Shown: in pieces, positions 23,026 through 34,118 of the stretch
Layout of the letters: every line of letters starts with the position of its first letter
How positions within the stretch are numbered: the stretch's first letter is position 1
Source of the DNA: Spongilla lacustris
Lineage: Eukaryota; Porifera; Demospongiae; Spongillida; Spongillidae
Assembly: GCA_949361645.1 (NCBI GenBank)
Contig: OX442430.1
Location: 6,508,081 to 6,572,080 of the forward strand
Length of the DNA stretch: 64,000 nucleotides
Direction of reading: 5' to 3'
Notes under the pieces: generated by a model
The model's input: the letters and a program-made list of their open reading frames with translations, nothing else
Told to the model about the DNA's origin: nothing
Databases searched by the model: none
Made by a program: the position numbers and the translations under genes

Positions 23026-23465
23026 TCACCCTAAATACTTCAAAAATCCTAATGCTGCTAATGTTATTCTAACGTTATAATTACAATTTAGGAAATACTG
23101 TCGCTCGACATGGAATACGACATACACTACTGCTAGCTTTCTGCTGTAACCAAACCTATATGTATATCGTCCTCTTTGTAATAAGAACGAAAGAATGACT
23201 TGCTGGGTTAAATTATTCAAATGCCAAATCAATAGCATTACAAATGCTATTGCAAATACTCCACAGTCTGATGATCCAATGTGACTTTGAATTTTATGAA
23301 ATTGTGCTGTGATCCATGAGCTGCTACAGCACAACAAAGCCGGCAGCGATTTGCATCTTTACATCCATAGGTATTGTGGAGAATTTGCTGTCAAACACAT
23401 TAACAAAAAGGGATTGGGTGCATGTGGTCAACTGTAATCATGATCCGGCCAACTGTTCCCTCCTG
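23026..23465 (-). pseudogene. Ulp1/C48-type cysteine-protease relic from a transposon
   Basis: One minus-strand frame reads NVFDSKFSTIPMDVKMQIAA, and another FHKIQSHIGSSDCGVFAIAFVMLL. The SDCGVFAIAF stretch contains the catalytic-Cys motif of the Ulp1/SENP-like proteases that are widespread in eukaryotic transposons. Stops and frame changes show decay. The His-Asp part upstream is not evident. Confidence 0.6.
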
Positions 23466-23682
23466 CATTAATTATTTGATTGAAGGACTCTCTTGTAACA
23501 GGAAATGATAAGTTCTGCCCTGCAGTGTGTAACTGACACAGACTGTTTTGATGTACACTAGAAACCAACAACTGAATGAAATCAATTAGTTGTCAGTCTA
23601 TTAATATGCACAGTGCTGTATGATTGTGTGATACAGCCTAATTACAATACATAGCATCCCACCCATACTAATACACATAAAA

Positions 23683-23726
<44 letters not shown>
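23683..23726. repeat. Poly-G run, about 44 bp
   Basis: The longest homopolymer in the window. Its true length is uncertain in any assembly. Confidence 0.9.
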
Positions 23727-23728
<2 letters not shown>

Positions 23729-24578
23729 GTAACCAACATGACCATATCCATAATATTCCAATGAATGGATACGTTCAAGGATGTAATACTCAACCATAGC
23801 AACTACACTGAAGATAAATAGCCCGGCTTGTGCGTTGTCATTCTCAGGCTGTTAAGTAGAAAGAAACAATTAAACACATCCGTTTGCTCTCCCTTAACAG
23901 CTTGACGAATCCTCTTGGCTTTCTCTTCGCTAACGGTTTTGCTTGTTCTTCTACTTTTATCTACATACCTTTCACAGCAAAACGTCTCGAATATCAGTCG
24001 GTGCTCCTCTTTAGACGTATTCGAAGTGCTAACGCCAAGTGGATTTATCATTTATCACTCATGCTTTAGCCATGTGCCAGGGTGTTGCGCAATTTATAAC
24101 TGAATTGTTGCGCACTACGTGGATTCACATAATGCACAGTGCAATTTATAAGTTGCGCAAATTGATAGATATGCGGTTGTATGCGGCTGGAAACTAGGTT
24201 TATAATTAGAACATTACGGTACCTGTCTAATAGATAGCGGAGAAACACCTCTTATGTTTCAAAGCTCACAACTTTTCAGAAGAGAAGTAAATGCAATATT
24301 TTTTAACTAACATACAACACAACCTTTCGTGCCCTTTTATTTATAGTCCTCGCGCACTTGCCAATTTTCAGGCCTACCGTATGCGCAAGCCGTGTTTATA
24401 ACCCCATGCGGTACTTATTTCGGTTAGGCGGGAACGAGATCGAATAGAACGGCCTACCCTAACTTGATCTGGAGGTAAGACTAGTCTGTCCGTCAAGCCA
24501 AGGCATGTCAGTAACGGAATTGACGAAGCAGATCTGGTCACGAATTTTCTGTCACCAGAAAAACCTTGAGTGTATCTT
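23727..24578. other. No firm gene; one weak minus-strand ORF
   Basis: The minus-strand ORF 23803-24051 contains RYVDKSRRTSKTVSEEKAKRI, a basic stretch like the N-termini of some transposon integrases. That is a weak impression only. The rest shows no recognisable coding or repeat structure. Confidence 0.3.
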
Positions 24579-25816
24579 ATGAATAATCGATGCATGTTGC
24601 GGGTTACAGGGATGAATTACCACACGACACAACTGCCGCTGCACTGCAGAGTTTGTGGAAAGAGGCTAATGAAGAGTGGGCCAAAGAAGAGCACTTATGA
24701 GTGCAAAGGATTCGCAGATGATCTGTTAACAGCTTTTGCAATCAACACCTCAACTGATATTGCTCACATGCACCCAGAACGCTTTTGTGAGTGCTGCCAC
24801 CTTTCAATGAGGAGAATCATCTGTGCCAGGGCAGAAGAAGTGCACCATAGGTGTACCCTGACACCATTTGAATGGGAGGAACATAGAAATGAAGGGTGTA
24901 AGGTACATTTATACACTGTACTACATCCCTGCTAGAGTTCACACATGTAACAATACACAGGTGTGTGAGCACTTCAAAGTCATTGCAAAAGGAGGAAACT
25001 CCAGAAAGCTCACTGTTGGCAGAGGACATCAACCAGGCCTTACACCAAACATGGTAGCTGCACATCTTTGGAAGATTGCCCCTCCTCCAGTCTTCTCAAG
25101 CCAGAACAACACCACTGTCCTCGATGAGTTGAAGTGTGTGGTATGTGCAAACGTGCTATCACAGCCCCTTGAGCTACCATGTGGAAAGCTGGCCTGCACT
25201 AGGTGCATTGTAGAGCGAGTGACAGCCTCAGCCACAGTGTGCCCTTGCTGCTTGCTGGATGGTGGCTTGGTCCCCACTGAGATCAGACCAGCATCCAACC
25301 TTATACAACTGCTGCTAAAAGATGTACTGGTTCAGTGTGTAGTGTGCCACAGGGATGTAAAGGCTGGGTACTATGAAGAACATGAATGCACACAATCCCT
25401 TACTGCTGGTGAGGAAAGAGAAGCAGCGGGATTGTTGAAGAGGGCCATCTCCACCAGCCCTGACCAAGCCACAGTACAGCTAGCTACAGGAGGGACGGTT
25501 AGGTGTATTCAGTGCCACTTAAATTGTTGTGTTATGTTTGACCATACCTTGTAGCCAATGATATTCATGAAGTTGACAAACGCTCTGCATCCAACCACAG
25601 CTGCTTGTTCTAGGACTGTCAAAACACGATGTTCAGAGATGCAGACGGCTAGAAGTGTCATCAGTGGAGGGGAACCATCAGCCCTGCTTGAGAGCGAGGT
25701 GCTCACATTGAATGATAAAGAGAGGCAGTCATTACTGGAGAAGGCAGGGATAGCAAACGTCTCAATTGGCCCAACTGAAGTATTGGCCATTAAAACTGGC
25801 ATTATCCTTCCCTGGT
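24579..25816 (+). CDS. RAG1-like N-terminal zinc/RING protein, at least 3 exons, probably truncated
   Basis: Exons are 24579-24902, 24961-25497 and 25555-25816. Introns of 58 and 57 bp are both phase 0 with GT-AG ends. The product follows the N-terminal region of RAG1: LHCRVCGKRL, HPERFCECCHLSM, WEEHRNEGCKVCEHF (the last CxxC is rebuilt exactly by intron 1 removal). Then comes a RING-type finger CVVCANVLSQPLELPCGK..CTRC..CPCC, in which the usual His after CG is Lys, and a following zinc finger VQCVVCHRDVKAGYYEEHEC. Exon 3 carries a helical stretch ending EVLAIKTGIILPW. In RAG1 this region dimerises and acts as an E3 ubiquitin ligase. A GT donor at 25817 suggests more exons, but downstream sequence is retroelement debris and no recombinase core is present. 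A short stand-alone N-RAG-like gene or a truncated copy are both possible. The start could also be the ATG at 24612. Confidence 0.75.
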
Positions 25817-25914
25817 GTAAGCGTACGCGTATAAGTGAAGACAACCCACTTTAGGTCAAAATAATCGATGACGACGTCATGTATATAATAAATAATAGCC
25901 TTTACCATAATGTG

Positions 25915-26060
25915 GGTGTGTGCCCCTCTGGCAGTCGAGACCTATGGGAGTTGGGGAAAGGAGCTAGGGGCAAAGGTTTCCGCCTAGCTACCCGGCTTAC
26001 CATTGGCTCATCAAAATCGAAGAGCGTACACATCGCGACTCCGAGCGAGCAGCCAGGTTA
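25915..26060 (+). pseudogene. Retroelement RT-tail scrap
   Basis: One plus frame reads PLAVETYGSWGKE, the same motif as in the better-kept relic at 36596-37441, then a stop. It lies where downstream exons of the RAG1-like gene would be expected. Confidence 0.45.
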
Positions 26061-26448
26061 ATAACTTATTGTACACATTTATTCACCGTATTTTACTATT
26101 ATTGTCAATATTGGTCGATATTGGTCAATAATTCTGGCAGATGACGCAAGGTATTGTACAATGACATATGTTTATGAATAAATTATGCGCGGTCGAAATT
26201 AATTTTTTTGTCTTGATTTTGATTGAGGAATGGTTAATGGAATAATTTTTCGAAGTACATATATCATAATCAGACCGATTTATAGTACATTATAAACTTG
26301 TCCATTTGAAATTAATCGCAAGATGACCGCCGATGTATGGGCGATTTCTCGATATGAGCTGTTCATGCATGATACGTAAGAACAATGCAACAGACATGAA
26401 GCGACAACATAATAAAAGCTAAAATATATATATATTTTTATTATGGAG
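26061..26448. other. AT-rich spacer, nothing recognised
   Basis: No ORF, repeat family or RNA structure stood out. Confidence 0.4.
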
Positions 26449-27003
26449 CCTCACTGATCACACGTGTTTGTTGTTTCCTTTTGTAAGCTTTCGTAACATC
26501 TTCCACCTGCATGTAACCATGCATGCTCATGCATTTTCTATATATAGTTTGTAATTTAGTAATGGTATGTAAGTCAGTCCCATGTATGTGTTTATTTGTA
26601 GTCGCTCCCCAGTACAGTTGCTACTCATTGCTAGGTGGACAAGGAGGTGTAACAGTCATAACTTCAAATTACATGTATAACAAACACCCTTGGCCCTAAT
26701 TCAGTCTTTCTTCCGGCTATTCAGTAATAACTGATGGAATTATTATTTTACGATTATAAAATAGTACGGTATCAACTAACTTTTCAACAAATTGCACTTG
26801 GCTCGGAGTTAGTTGGCATATGTCAAGTTAATCTAACAAGTGCTAGTTACGTTTATATGATCAATTAATCGTATATAACACATGCATATAGCCAATAAAA
26901 TTAACTGAATTTCAATTCAATTTTTAAAGGTGCACCATTCAAAAATGCTTTTATAAAAATAAAAATCATCCAGAAAGCACCCTGGGCTTACATTTAGTGC
27001 TAA
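26449..27003. repeat. 7TM downstream flank, duplicate of 39854-40410
   Basis: CCTCACTGATCACAC, TTGTAAGCTTTCGTAACATC and CACCTGCATGTAACC appear in the same order at 39854-40410, next to intact 7TM-4. This ties the 27-kb fragment to the same duplicated unit. Confidence 0.75.
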
Positions 27004-27370
27004 GCTATACAGTTGCAATGCTAGCAGTTGGTAGCACTGTTCACATGTGATACAGCAGAATCCTGGCCAACAGTAGGGTCAAAGGTGCCAGACAGGTTGT
27101 TCTGTTACTTCCTGATTTTCCTACAATATGCTGTTAGCTGGGCCAAGCAGATGTGGACAATCAGGATCACTCCTGAGGACAAGCTCCAGAAGGTGATGAA
27201 TATGTCTTGAGTGAACGCCAGTTCTCTGTTGGGTTTTGAGGTGACGAATGCATTAATGATGTCAAACATGAGAACAGGTATTATGAAAATAAAGAAAAAT
27301 ATTGGGAAGGCAGCCAATGGAAAGAGCTAGCTGTTTAAGAGCTTCCTGAAACTGATCACCACCGGTGATT
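27004..27370 (-). pseudogene. 7TM receptor C-terminal fragment (7TM-r3)
   Basis: Covers the end of loop 3, TM6 (AAFPIFFFIFIIPVLMFDIINAF), TM7 and part of the tail of a receptor close to 7TM-1 and 7TM-3. The part before about 27370 is replaced by the sequence found upstream of 7TM-1 (TACTGATCCGTTAATTGGG), so an internal deletion removed TM1-TM5. Small indels in the tail shift the frame. Confidence 0.8.
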
Positions 27371-27371
27371 C

Positions 27372-28008
27372 GTTCTACTGATCCGTTAATTGGGAAAAAA
27401 ATTGACTCGCAAGATATAGTGACTGAATTAACAAGGAACTTCCGGCAGAGCCATTATATTATGTACTGTAATGTACATATATTATGTGGTTGTATTTGGT
27501 GTGTATGTGTGTGTATGTGTGTGTATGTGTGCATGTGTGTATGTGTGTGCATGTGTGCATGTGTGTATGTGTGTGCATGTGTGTGTACTTCTCTTTTTTT
27601 TCATGCATGTGTATTGTGCTTTTTTTAACCTGCATGACGTGTATATATATGTTATACATGCAGATGCAACGTCGCGCGCATAAAGGAGAATGTAAACAAT
27701 TATAGCGATATGTGTTTGTAATGAACCGAAGATAAAGAAATAGCGAACACAGTACAGTCGCGTGATCCGCGACCTCCCTAACATCCATATTCCTGCAAAC
27801 AGATTTCCTTTCCGCATTTATGGTCAATTTAGCGAAAATTATAATTTATAGGGTCTAAAAAAATTTTCTATACAGTACATGTTTCAGAACGAGTAAGAAT
27901 AATTGTTGACGAAGAGCATTGCGTGCCTACTTGTTATTTGTCAGCATTTTGTTTCATTGCCCTTCTAAACATGGCTACTATGGCTCGTTCCGTTTTATCA
28001 TTTGGTAT
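27372..28008. repeat. Segmental duplication, copy 2 first part
   Basis: Matches 10555-10774 plus 11663-11942 and preserves the uninterrupted CGCATAAA site at 27677-27684. It includes a (TG)n microsatellite at about 27505-27590 that is expanded relative to copy 1. Confidence 0.85.
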
Positions 28009-29232
28009 CGGGACCTACGTTAGTAGGTCCTATGTAGGATTTGAAGTGTCATGAATACGATTAGCAAAACACCAGATTCCATTATTGCCGATGCACCGTA
28101 GAATCAGTTGGAATTTAGCGAGCGTATTTGGATACAGCCAACGATTATCTACAATGTAGTAAAACTGCCGACGCTTAGAAAGCTCAGACAACAGAGATAA
28201 CGCTCACTCGTTCCCACACTAGAACCTGAAAACATGGGAAAACACGATTCCTTCTTCTTCTTCTTCTTCCGGATCTGATAAGATAAGATTCACTCGGATA
28301 AGAGGTTTATTGTGCTGTATCTTTGTCACGATTGAAGCGTAATGTTAGCCGTTATGCGGAAGCACTAGAACCACCAAGTTACAAACTTACTGCCGAGTCG
28401 GATTTGTTTTATTATTTTCGTAAGGGGAGTTATGCTTGACACAAATTCGATCTTTAGCAACTTAGTTTTGTTAGCAATAGCCCACAACAGATTTTATCGG
28501 CCCTTGGAAACCATAAAGTGGAGATCCAGAATAAACTTGTGGTTGAACACGTGTTTCTGGCGAGTGTATGCAGCTGCAGTCACGTCGATCGCCAAGAGAA
28601 AAGAATAGTGCAAGAATATTGCCAGTTAAATTATGACACTGACAGTTGTACGTGTGGTTGTGCTGACGAGTCGCGCGATGAAGCTCCGAAAGACCGTTCA
28701 CGTGAAAAAAAAAAGAACAATTGAACGCTACAAAGTGGGTTAAGCCGATCGCAAAAGTAAGAAGGATCGATAGGCTAGCATGAAGGCAGAAAGAAGGCGG
28801 ATAGCGTGAAGGTGGAAAACCACTGCATGCAACTGGCCGTCGCAATTAAGGCCAAAGAAGTTGGCATTGATTGGCCATGGGTGACTTATACAGGTGAGCT
28901 ACCTAACATACAACGAAAGTAACACTATATTTGCGCCCCCCACCCTCATGTAAGCAAGCTGTCAAAGATGACCTGTTGGTAGGACCATTTATAAGTGAGT
29001 TTTGTTCAATGCCGACAATGGTAACGGGAATGTCCTCCACAATTGCGTGGTCCCACTAGAGCAAATCAGGTGCTGCTCATTCAAGCTGCAAAGGTGATGG
29101 AAAACAGAACACCGTCCCACCAGGATGGGGGTGAACCACTCTGAATAGGTGGGTGTATGTGACTGTGTGTGTTGAAAAGTGTGTGCCATGTCTCATGGAT
29201 ATGTTGCCAAGTGGTGTAGTGTTGTGCTAGCT
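28009..29232. other. Left part of a 3.3-kb stretch absent from duplication copy 1
   Basis: Similarity to copy 1 breaks at 28008 and resumes at 31327, so 28009-31326 is an insertion or a copy-1 deletion. This part has a (TTC)n run at 28253-28269 and short ORFs, none recognised. Confidence 0.5.
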
Positions 29233-30297
29233 ATCCCCCTCCCCTTCCCTCCTGTCTCATCTTCTCTTCTCTCCTACCCTTCCTCTCCATTCTCTTCTCC
29301 CCTCCCCTCATCTCCCCCTTCCCTCTTCTCTCCTCTCCCCCTTCTCTTCTCACCCCCTTCCCTCCTCTCTCCTCTCCCCCTTCCCTCCTCTCTCCTCTCC
29401 CCCTTCCCTCCTCTCTCCTCTCCCCCTTCCCTCCTCTCTCCTCTCCCCCTTCCCTCCTCTCTCCTCTCCCCCTTCCCTCCTCTCTCCTCTCCCCCTTCCC
29501 TCCTCTCTCCTCACCCCCTTCTTCTTTCTTCTCTCCTCTCCCCTTCCCTCTTCTCTCCACTCCCCCCTCTCTCCTCTCCCCCTTCCCTCCTCTCTCCTCT
29601 CCCCCTTCCCTCCTCTCTCCTCTCCCCCTTCCCTCCTCTCTCCTCTCCCCCTTCCCTCCTCTCTCCTCTCCCCCTTCCCTCCTCTCTCCTCTCCCCCTTC
29701 CCTCCTCTCTCCTCTCCCCCTTCCCTCCTCTCTCCTCTCCCCCTTCCCTCCTCTCTCCTCTCCCCCTTCCCTCCTCTCTCCTCTCCCCCTTCCCTCCTCT
29801 CTCCTCTCCCCCTTCCCTCCTCTCTCCTCTCCCCCTTCCCTCCTCTCTCCTCTCCCCCTTCCCTCCTCTCTCCTCTCCCCCTTCCCTCCTCTCTCCTCTC
29901 CCCCTTCCCTCCTCTCTCCTCTCCCCCTTCCCTCCTCTCTCCTCTCCCCTTCCCTCCTCTCTCCTCTCCCCCTTCCCTCCTCTCTCCTCTCCCCCTTCCC
30001 TCCTCTCTCCTCTCCCCCTTCCCTCCTCTCCCCTTCCTCCTCCTCTCCCCCTTCCCTCCTCTCCCAGTTCCCTCCTCTCTCCTTTCCCCCTTCCTCTCCC
30101 CCTTCCCTCCTCTCTTCTCTCCCCCTTCCTCTCTCCTCTCTCCTCTCCCCCTTCCCTCCTCTCTCCTTATCCCCTTCCCTCCTCTCTCCTTATCCCCTTC
30201 CCTCCTCTCTCCTTATCCCCTTCTCTCCTCTCTTCACCCCTTCCCTCCTCTCTCTTCCCCTCCTCCTTCCCTCCTTTCTCCATTCCCTTCTAAAAGA
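29233..30297. repeat. 23-bp CT-rich minisatellite, about 45 copies
   Basis: The core unit is CCCCCTTCCCTCCTCTCTCC plus TCT, 23 bp. It is nearly uniform over 29560-30040 and degenerate at both ends. The strand is almost pure pyrimidine, so it could form triplex DNA. It creates a 421-residue Pro/Ser/Leu ORF that is not a gene. Confidence 0.95.
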
Positions 30298-31021
30298 CGA
30301 GCGGAACGTCTGAAAGTGAGAGCTAGTAGCCCTATTAAAAGAACGACCTTTAAGTTTAGTCGGGCCAGCCCAACTACTTCAAATTTTAGCAAAGCAAAAG
30401 CACGTGCTTGTTTATTGTACGAAGAGGATCAGTATTCAAAATAAAAGGCAGGCAATCTGGTAAGCATCTTTTGTGTGAATGGCGAATTGCTCTGATCATA
30501 TACATGTACTCACATCAAGGACAGACATTTATGGCGATTATTCCTGATGCCTTCACTACTGGCTTTGAAGAACGTATGAGTACCTTCAGTCAAGAGGTGA
30601 GGGCTTTGAATCCTGTGAGGATAGTTGTGATGGAGATTCGGGTTGGGGCTACATGTATGTCAGTTTAGGATGTTTTGGTTGGAGCCATGGGAAGGGCAAT
30701 TATGGTTTGAGCTCACATTATATTTTGTGACTTCACTACTAATTCCTCCTTTCCTACACTACTACTTTCTTTAGGGATCCCCTCATCTTCCAGTCACATG
30801 CCAATTCAGAGACATTAACTGTTTAAAGGAAATTGTTTGATTGTGATGTGATTTAATGATGATAGCAAGTGAGCAGAACAAACTGTCCTATTGTACATAC
30901 TGCTGTGATGTATGTGATGCAATGGGTTGTATTCCAAGATTCCCCTTCCTTCTACGTTTGTGCTCATGCATGCAATGTATAAGTACATGTCGGAACCCGC
31001 CGGGGGAAAAAAAGGAGTGAA
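30298..31021. other. Spacer with a possible short exon
   Basis: After the satellite, plus-strand frames read RRAERLKVRASSPIKR and, further on, HQGQTFMAIIPDAFTTGFEE. Neither has a recognised family or clear splice pairing. Nothing firmer can be said. Confidence 0.2.
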
Positions 31022-31326
31022 ACAAGATATAAAAATTTAATTAAAATAAAATTGGTGATGTAGGATTTGTATAGATAGCAATTGAGTAAAAAGTAAGGAA
31101 ACAAGGAATTACGGATATTATGCATTCATTAAATTATAAATATTACATACCTACATTTAGCAGACCTTCAGGCAGGTAGATTTGCTAAATAATGTAGGTC
31201 TGTAATATTTATAATTTAATGAATGCATAATATCCGTAATTCCTTGTTTCCTTACTTTTTACTCAATTGCTATCTATACAAATCCTACATCACCAATTTT
31301 ATTTTAATTAAATTTTTATATCTTGT
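31022..31326. mobile_element. 305-bp near-perfect palindrome (foldback MITE)
   Basis: Arms of about 140 bp (31022-31165 and 31180-31326) are complementary with essentially no mismatches over the outer 120 bp, from ACAAGATATAAAAATTTAAT to its inverse. It ends exactly where similarity to duplication copy 1 resumes (31327). No coding capacity. Confidence 0.9.
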
Positions 31327-32361
31327 ACTATTATCCAACCGATAATAATAGAAATACCCATTTCCACCTGCCTAACCTCCATATCCTTTGGAGCTTCAAT
31401 CATGGATTCCCTGCATTGAAGCAAGAAGCTCACTCTAACGCGCGGTAGGAGTGGCTGCAATCAATCTCCACATAGCATGCAATTACCTTGCTTTGCATGC
31501 ATGTTTGGCGAAGTCAAACGGGCAGTGCTTTGCATCAGCTACATGTATGCTAAGCTATTCTGGCATGATCTTGGGCTGATGTTTAGGGGTGAATAGCCTT
31601 AGGCATTGGCACCCTCTCCCATCACACTGCTGCTCTAATTGCCTCCCTATTATCCTCAGGCTTTGGTAGTCCACCTCCAGCAGGCAATGGCAGTATTCAA
31701 TACACATGCATGCAGGTATCTCTCCCCAGTCCCATCTCAGTCAATTTTGCTCTTGGCCTCTCCCACCCCCAGAAGGTCTTGTCTATATAGGATGATATAG
31801 AGCCACTAGAAGCCTTCCTTCCCTGCCTTTGTAGCCCATGCACCTTCTGTCAGTGTTGTTACTACATCAGATCCTCCACCATGCTGAATGTGACCTGCGA
31901 GCATGGGGGGAGGGGTCAATTGCTCAAAGTCCCAAGCCACTTGCCTACTGTACAGCAGGCCCCTGATGAAAATCAATTCTGTTGGAATCAGGAAGAGGTC
32001 GTCGAAGACTTGTCTGATATCGTTATACGCACACAAATGCACCATGTTCGTAAATAATGATTCTAGGAATATCATTAGCCTGAACGGTAACATGTAAATC
32101 AAGTGATTATTTGAAGTCAGAATTATACCAATGTAAAAATTGCTTCAGATGAATCATTTCAAAAAGCAATCATCACTTTAAAATAATTCAAAAGTACTGT
32201 GTTTCTATTGCTAAGTCACAATTGCAAGGCTAAAAGTGGGTAGATAAAAGTTGGTAGCACTGTTCAAATTTAATACAGCAGAATCCTGGCCAACAGTAGG
32301 ATCAAAGGTGCCAGACAAGCTGTTCTGTGTGACCTTCATTTTGAGTAATGATTATGTAATC
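31327..32361. repeat. Segmental duplication, copy 2 second part
   Basis: Collinear with 11943-12144 plus 13026-13890. It holds the empty target TTTGCAT at 31492-31498, the ORF fragment matching 13346-13570, and the tail relic at 32221-32335. Confidence 0.85.
32221..32335 (-). pseudogene. 7TM receptor C-terminal relic, copy 2
   Basis: Duplicate of the relic at 13765-13875. It shows the reversed tail codons for the SGT.DPTVG and NSAT.F stretch with frame damage. Confidence 0.7.
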
Positions 32362-33117
32362 TAATGATTGGCATGCAGCATGTTGACATATTTTTACCAC
32401 TTTTATCACCATATAATGTGGTGGTAAGTTAGGGTGGCTACTTAGACATTAGTATGTGTTCAATTCTATTTAATGTTGGAGTAAATTTCTAGGTACCGAA
32501 TAACAGTGATATTATTTGGGCAGCCATGGTTACGTGCAGCACCAGATGATCGAGTTGAGTCAGCTGACCTAATGAATCACCACATACATTCAGAGTTTTG
32601 AGGCATCTGTTAAGAACAAGAAAACCAGTACTAAAGTGTAACATATTTGAGTGTATTTTACGAATTATCTTTTTTCAGCTACCAACCCCACGTGCACCAG
32701 GCTACTGTGACAAACATTTTAATTTATAAATTGTTGTGAATATTTGGTCAATCAGAATGGGAAAGACTTAGACAGTACAGCTAATTGAATATCTATGACA
32801 GTAACCTTGGTGTCTTTGGGAAAAGTAAACCTTGATATCGATGCGCAGGAGTTTTTTTTTGCCTACGACTGTAATATCAATAAAATTAAATTTTCAATTA
32901 TATTATAAAATGATGACTGGGTATTAATGGTTGCTTCACTTGCTTTTTTTAAAAATCACTCGTCATTTGTGTAACACTTACTCAATAGCAACTCCGTTTT
33001 GATACTTACACTGGGTTACTCATTTAATTTATTTATTTTTAAAAGCAATCTTCAGTTATCCATATAATAGGCACTTGCACTGGGGGAGGGGCCTGGGGGG
33101 GGGGGGGGGGTGCTAAA
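32362..33117. repeat. Segmental duplication, copy 2 third part
   Basis: Collinear with 15331-16467 apart from about 400 bp present only in copy 1. It ends in a G-rich run (about 33083-33110) directly downstream of 7TM-3. Confidence 0.8.
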
Positions 33118-34118
33118 CTATACAGTTGCAAAGCTATCAGTTGGTAGAGAAAAGTTGGTAGCACTGTTCACACGTGATACAGCAGAATCCTGGCCAACAG
33201 TAGGGTCAAAGGTGCCAGACAAGCTGTTCTGTGACTTCCTGATTTTCCTACAATATGCTGTTAGCTGGGCCAAGCAGATGTGGACAATCAGGGCCACCCC
33301 TGAGGACAAGCTCCAGAAGGTGATGAATATGTCTTGAGTGAACACCAGTTCTCTGTTGGGTTTTGAGGTGACGAATGCATTAATGATGTCAAACATGAGA
33401 ACAGGTATTACGAAAATAAAGAAAAATATTGGGAAGGCAGCCAATGGAAGGAGCTGTTTAAGAGCTTCCCGAAACTGGTCATGCTCACCACCGGTGATTG
33501 GTTCGTACTTCATTCTCCAGCACACTCGGTAAGACAGTTTTATTAACATGATGATCATGGCTATGGATGCTACCAAGAGAATGACCATTGCTGGAGCGTC
33601 AAGAAGAGCGAAATTTTCTATTACAGAAACTTTGAGTTCGACCGTATAATCCATTCCATACATAGGTATGTAGCATCCATCAATCCGGCTAAATCCGTAG
33701 GAACCTGTTAACAAAGGCACACCAGATACCAATGCCGGTACGAGCAGCGAAGTCATAACGTAGATCACTTCAAGCTTCTTCATGTTCCTGTGGAGTACAG
33801 CAAAACAGAAGAGATGGAAGGCTACCCACACCGTGAAGAGTATTTTCAGCCAAAAGGAATACAACTGTAGCCACGCGATGGCGATGCATAATCGACGACT
33901 TCGGGCCATGGCCACGGTTTATTCTGATACGTAACAAAAATGATTTCCAACAGCTGTATCGTCGCAACTACTAAAGAGGCCAGCACTTGGTAGAGAGCCA
34001 ACCGATATACGGTCGCTCTGTGCAGCTTGAGGCAAACTACCAAGATGGCTGCCAATATGCACACGGGCACGGAGAGGGCGTTCGTTGCCGAGAAGATTAT
34101 GTCGCTCGACGCATTCAT
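33118..34118 (-). pseudogene. 7TM receptor copy 7TM-3 with a 7-bp deletion; mosaic of two subtypes
   Basis: The start at 34118 (MNASSDIIFSATNALSVPV) and TM1-TM2 resemble 7TM-4. Near 33898 seven bases present in 7TM-2 (GCGTGGA in plus orientation) are missing, and the frame breaks between TM2 and TM3. The rest, from RRLCIAIAWLQ through the tail, is open. Its extracellular loop 2 (GFSRIDGCYIPMYGMDY) and TM6 match 7TM-1 instead, while the tail end SFATV is like 7TM-4. The copy therefore looks like a product of gene conversion or unequal exchange. If the deletion is an assembly error, the locus would encode a full receptor. Confidence 0.8.

Noticed and set aside
25555..25854. Separate gene starting at ATG 25558
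   Set aside because: It is in frame with the RAG1-like exon 2 across a 57-bp GT-AG intron and continues that protein.
29179..30444. 421-residue Pro/Ser/Leu protein
   Set aside because: Translation of the CT-rich 23-bp satellite; no non-repeat domain.
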